This document shows positions 1 through 6,597 of a stretch of DNA of 9,374 bases, one piece after another. Below the pieces are notes generated by a model. That model searched no databases and was not told where the DNA came from. It saw only the letters and a program-made list of their open reading frames with translations. Position numbers and translations under genes: made by a program. The stretch covers positions 1 through 9,374 of the forward strand of contig WQWD01000079.1 of the NCBI GenBank assembly GCA_009785545.1. Direction: 5' to 3'. Within the stretch, counting starts at the first letter, position 1. Each line of letters opens with the position of its first letter. This DNA comes from Treponema sp. (GTDB lineage Bacteria; Spirochaetota; Spirochaetia; Treponematales; Breznakiellaceae).

Positions 1-353
1 GTTATACGATTGCTTCCGTATTGGCAGAAGTTGACAGAATCAAATCAGAAGTTGAGACAAAACATCATGTAACAATTGAATACACAACACTCCAATCGAT
101 GGAATCTCTGCCTACACCGGCAGGTAGCAAAATTGTTAAAAGTTTAAGCCAAGCTGCCGCAGAAGTCTACAACGTAAAACCACGCCCCATCGGCATAGGC
201 GGAGGCACTATGGCCGCCGCATTGCGTAACATCGGTATCGACTGCGCTGTGTGGACAAAAACAGCCAAGTCACTCCATCAACCCAATGAATATGCCCTGT
301 TGGACAACATCATTGGAGACGCAAAAGTCATGGCGCTTCTGTCAATGATGTAA
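1..353 (+). CDS. M20-family metallohydrolase (ArgE/DapE-like), C-terminal part only
   Basis: This is the 3' end of a gene that enters from the left. The frame is open from base 3 to the TAA at 351-353, and the TTG at base 21 is an internal Leu codon rather than a start. The visible ~116 residues match the C-terminal catalytic part of M20 amidohydrolases: a glycine-rich GIGGGTMAAALR segment, then the LHQPNEY segment, whose His is the usual last zinc ligand of the family, then a terminal helix with GDAKVMALL. M20 enzymes hydrolyse an amide bond using two metal ions, as in acetylornithine deacetylase or succinyl-diaminopimelate desuccinylase. The substrate cannot be told from this fragment, and the N-terminal zinc motifs are outside the window. 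It converges with the protease gene at 405-3260 and shares its terminator. Confidence 0.85.
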   Translation, partial: YTIASVLAEVDRIKSEVETKHHVTIEYTTLQSMESLPTPAGSKIVKSLSQAAAEVYNVKPRPIGIGGGTMAAALRNIGIDCAVWTKTAKSLHQPNEYALLDNIIGDAKVMALLSMM

Positions 354-360
354 AAAAGAA

Positions 361-402
361 AAGGGCTGTCCTAGAAGTAACACTTGGACAGCCCCTTTTT
401 TT
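361..402. terminator. Bidirectional intrinsic terminator between convergent genes
   Basis: A perfect 9-base-pair stem, GGGCTGTCC (363-371) with GGACAGCCC (386-394), is followed on the + strand by C and then seven T (396-402). Inside the loop AAGT (375-378) can pair with ACTT (382-385), extending the hairpin past a three-base TAG bulge and leaving an AAC tip. Read on the minus strand, the same stem is followed by TTTTCTTTTTT (bases 362 down to 352). It therefore fits as terminator for both the M20 gene (stop at 351-353) and the M16 gene (stop at 405-407). Confidence 0.9.
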
Positions 403-404
403 GA

Positions 405-3260
405 TCATTCAGGAAATAACACTAATTCAACAGGGCCGTTTGTTATTATTTGACGCAGAAGGTTTTGTACATCCTGCGGTGTGACAGCCCTTACCGCTTC
501 CGGCCTTAGGTGCAGTCTGTTTAGCGGCGTGTTAAAAAGTACCGCCGAGTTAGCAAAACTGCGTGTTATGTGTGAGTTTCGCTGCATATCTCTTTCGTGG
601 CCTACCAAAAGCGCTTCCCTTGCACTGTTAAAAGTATCCAAGTTAAGCGGATTTACCGACAAATCAGTTACAAGACGTTTAACAGCCGATATTAACTCCT
701 CGGCACGTTCGGGATCGCAAAATAACCGGACACTAATCCTATACTGATTTACCGGGATCGAAGAAATCGAAGCGCCTGCCGATAAGGCATATACGCCCCC
801 CATAACCTCACGTATCTCATCCCAAACAACTATGCGTAGATATTCCGACAAAACAGCGGCAACTTGATTTCTTTGTTCGTTAAACGCTGGTTCTCCCAAA
901 GCTATCCACTCAATATGAGCGATACAACGATTATCTATTCCCATGTTAATTGTTCTTCTGCCTTGAGCGGGGTGGGTTATTCGAGGATCTGTCCAACTGT
1001 TCATTGAAGCGGAGTTTGGAATCGAAGCAATATAAGTTTGAGAAAGCTCTTTCATTGTTTCAGGATCAAAGTTTCCGACAAAAACAAATGTATAATCGCC
1101 GGGGTTTAAAGTTCGAGCTAAAAAATCATGAGCCTGTGTCACAGAAACTCTGTCCATATCACCAAATTCAAGCGGCATGAAAAGCGGGTGATTGCCGTTT
1201 AAAAATCTTGTCAGCTCTCGTCTAAAAAACCCATCCGGGCTTTCGTCCTGATGAAGAAGGGCGGTTCTATATTGATTGATCATTGCCTCTATGGCTCTTT
1301 CGTCAAGTCTTGGGTTTGTAAAAAAGAGATGGATCATCTCAAAAAGAGTTTCTAAATCCTGAGTGGTAGATGATCCTTGAAAACCCCTATCGTAATTTGA
1401 CATCCAGAAAGAAAACGAAACTTCTTTTCCTGCCAGCATATTTATCAGTTCGATTCGGGAAAAATCCCCCAAGCCGGAAACATCGAGCATATCAGGAAGA
1501 AGCCTGACCGAAACAATTGTATCTTCTGTCGCATTAGTTGTTCCTCCGTTTGCCATAGCAAAAAGAATAACTTCGTTGTTTCTGTTTTCTGTCTCTTTAA
1601 AAATTACTCTGGCTCCATTTGCCATAGTCAGCGTAACTGCGTCTGTTCCCGTGTTCGGAGTAATTGATTCGATCACTCCGGGTTGCGGAACTCTGTCCAA
1701 CAAGTTATCAGAAAGTGTTACGTCGTGCCTTGGCGTTAACCTGGCATTACGTACTTCCCTGAATATTGCCCTGATACGCTGAGGTGAAGGCAGGTTTTCT
1801 TTTTCTGCCTCATTCGCCATTACAAAAATCCGCACATCGTTATGCGCAAAATAATTACTCACAACAGACGCTATTTCCCTGTTTGTAATTCCCGGAAGCA
1901 GCGCATTTAAAGCCATCATTTCCCATTCAAGATCGGGCATACTCTGACCTAACAAAAAATGATTTGTTAATCTTCTGTGAAAAGTGCGTGATTCCAAACG
2001 GTCTCTTTCGGATAACTGCCTTTCCATTGACGAAATCAAAGAACGTTTTGCACGCTGGAGTTCACCATCTGTAAAACCAAAACGCCGCATTGATTCTTTT
2101 TCCAAAAGCATTTCTCTGATTGCCTGTTCAAACATTCCTGTTTTAGGACTGGTTCCCATAATATAATAACGTGAATTGTGAAACCATCTTGACACTTGCC
2201 CCCACGCAGAAGTTGACGCAGAATCAGGATCTGCCGCAGCCTCTTCAAAACGTAAATTAAGCATAGTCGCAATTAAATTATCTATTACTGTTTCACGATA
2301 ATGAGCGATAGTACCTCTTGGAGCGCCTTGCCCCTGTTTCCAAAAAACTTGAAAACCTGTTCCGGGAAGTTCTGGGTCTGTGAAAACTTCGACATGAAAA
2401 TTATTTCTTACAGGCGGAGGCAAGTCAAAGCTCGGACGGTTTACAGGTTCTTCCGCCTTCGGCATATTGAAGTGCTGATACAATTGAGCTTGTAATACCT
2501 GTCCGTCAAAGTCGCCTATAAAAATTAAAGCTATGTTGTCGCTTCGATACCAGCGGTCGTAAAAAACACGTAACGATTCGGGCGTTGCGTTTTCGATTAC
2601 TTCTGCCAAACCAAGAGGATGGCGATCAGCATAAGGGCTTCCGGCAAAAATTATCGGGTTTGTAATTCTCCATAAGCGCTCCTGTGCTCCCGCTATGAAG
2701 CGTATTTCTTCAAGAACAACAAGCCTTTCGAGATCGACATCTTCGGGGTTAAAACTAATCTGAAAAGACCAGTCATCAAGAATGGCGAGGGCTTTGTCGG
2801 GGATTCGCCTTACGCCGCCAATAATTTCTGTTGGAACATCAAAATGATAAACAGTTTCGTTAAACGAAACGAACGCATTTAAATCAGGGCCGGAACGCAT
2901 TCCAAGCGAACGCAGATATTCAATCAATTCTTGTTCGGGGAAACGGGCAGTCCCCCTGAACGCCATGTGTTCGACAAAATGAGCGTAACCTCGTTGATAT
3001 TCAGTTTCCAAAACCGACCCGGCATTTACAACCAGCGAAAGGTGCGCACGATTTTCCGGCATGGCGTTTTCTAAGATGAAATAACGCACCCCATTTGGAA
3101 GGTAACCTGTAAGTACTTGACTGTTAAGAGGAACATTGTCCGTACCCCTGCCCAAGCCGCCAAAGTCAACGTTGGGAGCCGTAGCGCAAGTTAAGGTAAG
3201 ACCTACAAGAATAACTGCGCCAATTAAGAGTGAGATTAATCGTCTGTTTATATTTTTCAT
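405..3260 (-). CDS. M16-family zinc metalloprotease, PqqL-like, putative lipoprotein or exported
   Basis: A 951-residue protein with the two-half layout of PqqL-type M16 (pitrilysin/insulinase) peptidases, which are usually about 930 residues. The N-terminal half carries the inverted zinc motif H94-F-V-E-H98. E97 is the expected base and H94 and H98 are ligands. The third ligand is probably E178 in the DLERLVVLEEI segment. The C-terminal half (about 530-951) repeats the fold without HxxEH, as is normal for the inactive partner half, and contains GLGDFSRIELINMLAGKE, typical of the PqqL group. The N terminus has basic residues, a hydrophobic stretch (about 8-24) and Cys25 in LTLTC. This could be a relaxed spirochaetal lipobox or part of an ordinary signal peptide. 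The start is fixed by an in-frame TGA 33 bases upstream, with no other ATG, GTG or TTG between. No Shine-Dalgarno is visible, unlike the other genes. The substrate is unknown. Confidence 0.92.
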   Translation of the reverse strand: MKNINRRLISLLIGAVILVGLTLTCATAPNVDFGGLGRGTDNVPLNSQVLTGYLPNGVRYFILENAMPENRAHLSLVVNAGSVLETEYQRGYAHFVEHMAFRGTARFPEQELIEYLRSLGMRSGPDLNAFVSFNETVYHFDVPTEIIGGVRRIPDKALAILDDWSFQISFNPEDVDLERLVVLEEIRFIAGAQERLWRITNPIIFAGSPYADRHPLGLAEVIENATPESLRVFYDRWYRSDNIALIFIGDFDGQVLQAQLYQHFNMPKAEEPVNRPSFDLPPPVRNNFHVEVFTDPELPGTGFQVFWKQGQGAPRGTIAHYRETVIDNLIATMLNLRFEEAAADPDSASTSAWGQVSRWFHNSRYYIMGTSPKTGMFEQAIREMLLEKESMRRFGFTDGELQRAKRSLISSMERQLSERDRLESRTFHRRLTNHFLLGQSMPDLEWEMMALNALLPGITNREIASVVSNYFAHNDVRIFVMANEAEKENLPSPQRIRAIFREVRNARLTPRHDVTLSDNLLDRVPQPGVIESITPNTGTDAVTLTMANGARVIFKETENRNNEVILFAMANGGTTNATEDTIVSVRLLPDMLDVSGLGDFSRIELINMLAGKEVSFSFWMSNYDRGFQGSSTTQDLETLFEMIHLFFTNPRLDERAIEAMINQYRTALLHQDESPDGFFRRELTRFLNGNHPLFMPLEFGDMDRVSVTQAHDFLARTLNPGDYTFVFVGNFDPETMKELSQTYIASIPNSASMNSWTDPRITHPAQGRRTINMGIDNRCIAHIEWIALGEPAFNEQRNQVAAVLSEYLRIVVWDEIREVMGGVYALSAGASISSIPVNQYRISVRLFCDPERAEELISAVKRLVTDLSVNPLNLDTFNSAREALLVGHERDMQRNSHITRSFANSAVLFNTPLNRLHLRPEAVRAVTPQDVQNLLRQIITNGPVELVLFPE

Positions 3261-3266
3261 GATTTT

Positions 3267-3294
3267 ACTATAACATATTTTTTTTCTATGTCAA
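3267..3294 (-). promoter_or_regulatory. Sigma-70-type promoter for the M16 protease gene
   Basis: On the minus strand there is a perfect TTGACA (-35, bases 3294-3289), a 16-base spacer with an A8 run, and TATAGT (-10, bases 3272-3267; five of six consensus). The -10 box ends six bases before the ATG at 3260, so transcription would start at or next to the start codon. This gives the protease its own promoter independent of the upstream genes, and its mRNA would lack a leader. The match is strong, but no transcription data are available. Confidence 0.72.
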
Positions 3295-3300
3295 CTTGTC

Positions 3301-3323
3301 TATTCTCTGATTGCGTATTCTCT
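3301..3323 (-). repeat. Two direct copies of AGAGAATA just upstream of the protease promoter
   Basis: On the minus strand AGAGAATA occurs twice (bases 3323-3316 and 3308-3301), 15 bases apart start to start. The nearer copy ends six bases upstream of the -35 box. The position suits a pair of activator half-sites, but the repeat is short and A/T-rich and could be chance. The rest of the 78-base gap between the lipoprotein stop (3339) and the protease start shows no clear hairpin terminator. Confidence 0.3.
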
Positions 3324-3338
3324 AATTTGGAGTACGGT

Positions 3339-4061
3339 TTACCACACCGCTTCAAAAACCAACGGTGTTTCCAGAACCAATAAATCAAGCAGAGCAATGT
3401 CAAAGGCGGCGTGCCTGCCGGAAAAAGTTCCCCCTCTGAGACTGGTTATAGCGCCGGGAAATTCTACAGATACAAGTATTCTTGATAAAGCAATTTCCTC
3501 ACTTATTCCCGGATTATAAAACGAAGCGATAATATCCAGATATTCTTCCGCTGTAAGAATTTCGCCCGTAACAATCGGGGCCATAAGAGCGTTTAAGAAA
3601 TCGTAAATTTCAGGCGAAAGCAAATCTATTATTACAGGGCCGTTGTCACGATTAATTGTAACAATGATTCTTCCGCCAGAGCTTCCCTGCTCAAAATTGA
3701 TAAACGCAGTTCCGTCAACTGAAGAAAGAAACTCGTTTATTCGTGCAATTCGAATCTGCCCTTCGAGTGCGGAAGGGGATGTATTTCTTAAAGTTACAGA
3801 CGCAACTCCCGGAGCGCCGGACATTGACAGCGCAATCGCAGGGCCGTCAATCACAGAGCCTCCACGCTCTCCAGCGAGTCCCCCGGCGGAAAACATCCGT
3901 TGAAGAAGAGCGGCAACTTGCGGCTGTAACGACATATTTACAGCAGTTACCGCAGAGCCGTCTGCCGCTAAAGAAGCGTTTATTCTTGTGGCGCAAGATG
4001 TTAAAAGAACAAAAAAAACGAAGAGAATCATCGTTGCTTTAAGGGTAAAAAATATTTTCAT
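3339..4061 (-). CDS. Putative lipoprotein of unknown function
   Basis: A 240-residue protein. Its N terminus is a clear lipoprotein signal: basic residues at K2 and K8, a hydrophobic core (about 9-20), and the lipobox LLTSC with Cys23 as the predicted lipid-modified residue. The mature part begins with RINASLAADGSAV, a pattern of a beta-strand followed by a DGS turn. The C-terminal VSVEFPGAITSLRGG segment faintly recalls LppM-like (DUF3153) lipoproteins, but the likeness is too weak for a family call. The remainder looks mixed alpha/beta, with no catalytic motif that I recognise. Its ATG overlaps the stop of the upstream oxidoreductase gene by one base (TAATG). Its Shine-Dalgarno GAGG (4069-4072) lies in the last codons of that gene, so translation is probably coupled. 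It is probably membrane-anchored outside the cytoplasm. Confidence 0.82.
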   Translation of the reverse strand: MKIFFTLKATMILFVFFVLLTSCATRINASLAADGSAVTAVNMSLQPQVAALLQRMFSAGGLAGERGGSVIDGPAIALSMSGAPGVASVTLRNTSPSALEGQIRIARINEFLSSVDGTAFINFEQGSSGGRIIVTINRDNGPVIIDLLSPEIYDFLNALMAPIVTGEILTAEEYLDIIASFYNPGISEEIALSRILVSVEFPGAITSLRGGTFSGRHAAFDIALLDLLVLETPLVFEAVW

Positions 4062-5128
4062 TAAAATGCCTCAGGTTGTTTACAGCGGCTTTTTAGTTTT
4101 ATAAACCGGCTTTTTGCGGAAGCGTCATGCAAACCTTGCATTATATCAAGCACATGAAAAGCAAGTTCGCCGGACGCACGGTGAGGACGATTTTCTTTTA
4201 TCGCCATAGCCATTTCTGTTATTCCCAAGCCGCGTGAATTTTCCGAGAAACTTTTTAATAGCGGGATTTGATACCATTCCTCTTCACGGAAACGCCTTAC
4301 ATATACCGGGCCTCCGAATGTGTTTGGATCGGGAACTTTAAGAGTGCCTTCAGTTCCATAAATCTCGATACATGGCAAAGAATGTGAGTAAACATCAAAG
4401 CTGGTGATAAGTGTGCCGACAGCGCCGTTTTTAAAATCAAGAACACCGGCAATGTGCGTAGGAACATCAACATTTATAGTTTTACCAAATTGATACTGAT
4501 TTGTAATTGTTCGTGTAGGCGTGCTGATTTTTGCGCTGCCGCATACTCTGGCAACCGGCCCCAACAGGCTTATCAATGCAGTTAAATAGTAAGGCCCCAT
4601 GTCAAACATAGGCCCGCCGCCGTCTTTGTAGAAAAAATCAGGAGCCGGATGCCAATGTTCAGGGCCATGATTCATTATAAAAGCAGTTGCCGCAACAGGT
4701 TTACCAATCCAGCCGTCGTCAATCAATTTACGGCAAGTCTGTATTCCGGCTCCCAGAAAAGTGTCCGGCGCACTGCCTACCCTTACATCTTTTTCTTTTG
4801 CCAGTTTAAGTATTTCTTCCGCTTCTTCACGTTTTGTGCAAAACGGTTTTTCGTTAAATATATGTTTGCCTGCTTTTACTGCGGCACAGGCAATTTCAAA
4901 ATGATATTTTGGCGGAGTTATGTTAAGAAGAATGTCAATGTCGCTGTTTAACATATCATCCAATGATTTAAACTCTTTTACATTATAATCCGCAGAGGCT
5001 TTTTCCGCACGGTTCAAGGCTACGTCAGTTACCGCCGCCAGTTTTACTTTTTTCCCGAACATTCCCGTAAGATTATCTAAATAGATTTTACTGATATTGC
5101 CGATTCCGGCTACTCCAATTTTTAACAT
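4061..5128 (-). CDS. Gfo/Idh/MocA-family NAD(P)-dependent oxidoreductase
   Basis: A 355-residue protein, the usual family length. It opens with a Rossmann dinucleotide-binding strand-turn-helix (IGVAGIGNIS, residues 4-13). The family motif EKPFCTKREEAEE follows at 93-105, with Lys94 as the conserved lysine. The C-terminal substrate domain contains GGGPMFDMGPYYLTALI (about 170-186). Here a Tyr-Tyr pair stands near the place where many relatives have the catalytic His of DxGxH, a variant common in one large subgroup. Members oxidise or reduce sugars, inositols or related polyols in the cytoplasm, and the substrate cannot be read from this sequence. It follows hisD after 88 bases and runs directly into the lipoprotein gene. 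There is no evident link to histidine synthesis, so it may be only a neighbour in the same direction. Confidence 0.9.
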   Translation of the reverse strand: MLKIGVAGIGNISKIYLDNLTGMFGKKVKLAAVTDVALNRAEKASADYNVKEFKSLDDMLNSDIDILLNITPPKYHFEIACAAVKAGKHIFNEKPFCTKREEAEEILKLAKEKDVRVGSAPDTFLGAGIQTCRKLIDDGWIGKPVAATAFIMNHGPEHWHPAPDFFYKDGGGPMFDMGPYYLTALISLLGPVARVCGSAKISTPTRTITNQYQFGKTINVDVPTHIAGVLDFKNGAVGTLITSFDVYSHSLPCIEIYGTEGTLKVPDPNTFGGPVYVRRFREEEWYQIPLLKSFSENSRGLGITEMAMAIKENRPHRASGELAFHVLDIMQGLHDASAKSRFIKLKSRCKQPEAF

Positions 5129-5132
5129 ATTT

Positions 5133-5138
5133 CCTCCT
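5133..5138 (-). promoter_or_regulatory. Strong ribosome binding site of the oxidoreductase gene
   Basis: AGGAGG on the minus strand, four bases from the ATG at 5128. It lies within a longer GAGGAGGAAA run, the best Shine-Dalgarno in the window, and it supports the chosen start. The short spacing is somewhat tight. Confidence 0.75.
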
Positions 5139-5144
5139 CAGTTA

Positions 5145-5173
5145 AGTTTAATAAAAAGTTGATTAAAAGTAAA
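5145..5173 (-). promoter_or_regulatory. Possible weak promoter in the hisD-oxidoreductase gap
   Basis: The 88-base gap 5129-5216 is A/T-rich and shows no hairpin terminator after hisD. It contains TTTACT (5173-5168, four of six -35 matches), 17 bases, then TAAACT (5150-5145, four of six -10 matches). A start about seven bases downstream would leave only a very short leader holding the Shine-Dalgarno. In A/T-rich DNA such matches are often chance, so this is a candidate only. Read-through from the his genes is equally possible. Confidence 0.25.
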
Positions 5174-5216
5174 TTGATTTGTTTGTAATTTGCAGAAAAA
5201 CTCTATCAATTCTTTC

Positions 5217-6587
5217 TTACTCCATAACAAAACGCCGCATTAAGGCGCTTTGTGCGTGTCCCTCAAGCCCTTCGGCACGAGCTAATGTTTCTGCTGCCTT
5301 GAGGGCTTTTTCGAAGCCTTCACTGCCCGCACCATTTGTACTGTGAATGCAGCGCAAAGTTGTTACGGTTTTCAGGAAATGGCGAACAGAAAGCCCCCCT
5401 GTGAAACGTGCGCTTGTTGACGTGGGCAGAGTATGATTAAGTCCGGCAGAGTAATCGCCGAGGGCTTCGGCGGCAAATACACCGATGAACAGCGAGCCGT
5501 AGTTTTTTAGAAAGGGAATCCAGCTGTCATCATCTTTTGTTTGCAGTTCGAGATGTTCAGGAGCGATGACATTAGCGATTCGGATTGCCTCTTCTTTGCT
5601 TTGGTAGATTACGATTAGTCCGCCGGCATCAAGTGAGGCACGGGCGGTCTCGGCAGTTGACAGCGTTTTCAGGCGGCGTTCAATCGCCGCAATTATTTCG
5701 TTTGCAAATTGACTGTTTGGGACAAGCACTCTTGAACGAGCGTCAGGATCATGCTCGGCTTGAGCGAGCATATCCGCCGCGACAAAATCAGCCGCCTGTA
5801 AATGCGCTTGCAAACCAGCAGGGGCAGCCGCTTGTCTGTCTGTTATTATCAGAATATCGGTAGGGCCGGCGATAAAATCGATTCCAACCTCGCCAAAGAG
5901 AATACGTTTTGCCGCAGCAACATATTTGTTTCCGGGCCCCGTAATAACGTCAACACGAGGGACAGACTCAGTTCCAAGAGCCAAAGCCGCAATTGCCTGC
6001 GCGCCGCCCATTGCAAAAAGCCGAAGAGTTTTGCCGCCGCCTGAAATTTGATAAGCTATTGCTGCGGCGGCGAGGATTTTTCTGTCAGGCAGGCCGTTTT
6101 CCGCAGGCGGAGAGGCAAGTACAATTTCGTCTACTCCGGCGCAAAACGCAGGGATCAGACACATAAGCACCGAAGAAAAAAGCGGAAAACGCCCTGCGGG
6201 AATGTAAGCCGCAGCCCGCTGTACAGGGATAACCCTTTGCCCCGTAAAAAGGCCTGAGTCCATTTCAAATTCAAAGTCCGAAAATTGCTCCTTTTGTCTT
6301 GCTGAAAATCTGGCAATGTTACGAGCCGCAAGTTCCAACGCTTCTACCAATGCAGGATCTGTTTCACGTAACGCAGATAAAGCACATTGAGCCTCTGCAT
6401 ATGAAACTTCCAACTCATGCGGAGAAGACTTATCAAATTGAGAGGCAAACTTTTTTACAGCTTCATCGCCTTTTTCTCGTACTTCCGCAATTATTTGTTT
6501 TACTGTCATTTCGGTTTTAACATCATCGGTGTTAAAAGTTTCATTTTTCCAGTATGAATCGAACTCACTGCTCTGTATTATTTTCAT
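5217..6587 (-). CDS. hisD: Histidinol dehydrogenase
   Basis: HisD performs the last two steps of histidine synthesis, oxidising L-histidinol through histidinal to histidine with two NAD+. It is a cytoplasmic zinc enzyme. The family signature ITGPGNKYVAAAKR is at 215-228. The expected catalytic and zinc residues are present: Q276 and H279 in LAQAEHD, E344 and H345 in APEHLEL, D378 in GDYSAGLNHTLP, and H444 in EGLEGHAQS. The protein has 456 residues against about 430 for typical HisD. Part of the excess is an Ala/Gln-rich segment of about 11 residues near 252-266, just before FVAADMLAQAEH. The start is supported by AGGA six bases upstream. Only eight bases separate it from hisC. The GGR segment usual before YPSS is changed to AGRFPLFSS, so it is a somewhat divergent member. 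Confidence 0.95.
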   Translation of the reverse strand: MKIIQSSEFDSYWKNETFNTDDVKTEMTVKQIIAEVREKGDEAVKKFASQFDKSSPHELEVSYAEAQCALSALRETDPALVEALELAARNIARFSARQKEQFSDFEFEMDSGLFTGQRVIPVQRAAAYIPAGRFPLFSSVLMCLIPAFCAGVDEIVLASPPAENGLPDRKILAAAAIAYQISGGGKTLRLFAMGGAQAIAALALGTESVPRVDVITGPGNKYVAAAKRILFGEVGIDFIAGPTDILIITDRQAAAPAGLQAHLQAADFVAADMLAQAEHDPDARSRVLVPNSQFANEIIAAIERRLKTLSTAETARASLDAGGLIVIYQSKEEAIRIANVIAPEHLELQTKDDDSWIPFLKNYGSLFIGVFAAEALGDYSAGLNHTLPTSTSARFTGGLSVRHFLKTVTTLRCIHSTNGAGSEGFEKALKAAETLARAEGLEGHAQSALMRRFVME

Positions 6588-6593
6588 CTATAA

Positions 6594-6597
6594 TCCT
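6594..6597 (-). promoter_or_regulatory. hisD ribosome binding site overlapping the hisC stop codon
   Basis: On the minus strand the hisC stop TAG (6598-6596) shares its AG with the AGGA motif (6597-6594), which lies six bases before the hisD ATG. The overlap makes termination on hisC and initiation on hisD physically linked and favours translational coupling. Confidence 0.6.

Noticed and set aside
21..21. TTG at base 21 as start of the M20 gene
   Set aside because: The frame is open to the window edge and the fragment is only the C-terminal part of a much longer family, so the TTG is an internal Leu codon.
5129..5216. Terminator between hisD and the oxidoreductase gene
   Set aside because: The gap is A/T-rich with short direct TTGATT repeats, but no stable G/C-rich stem followed by a T run was found on the minus strand.
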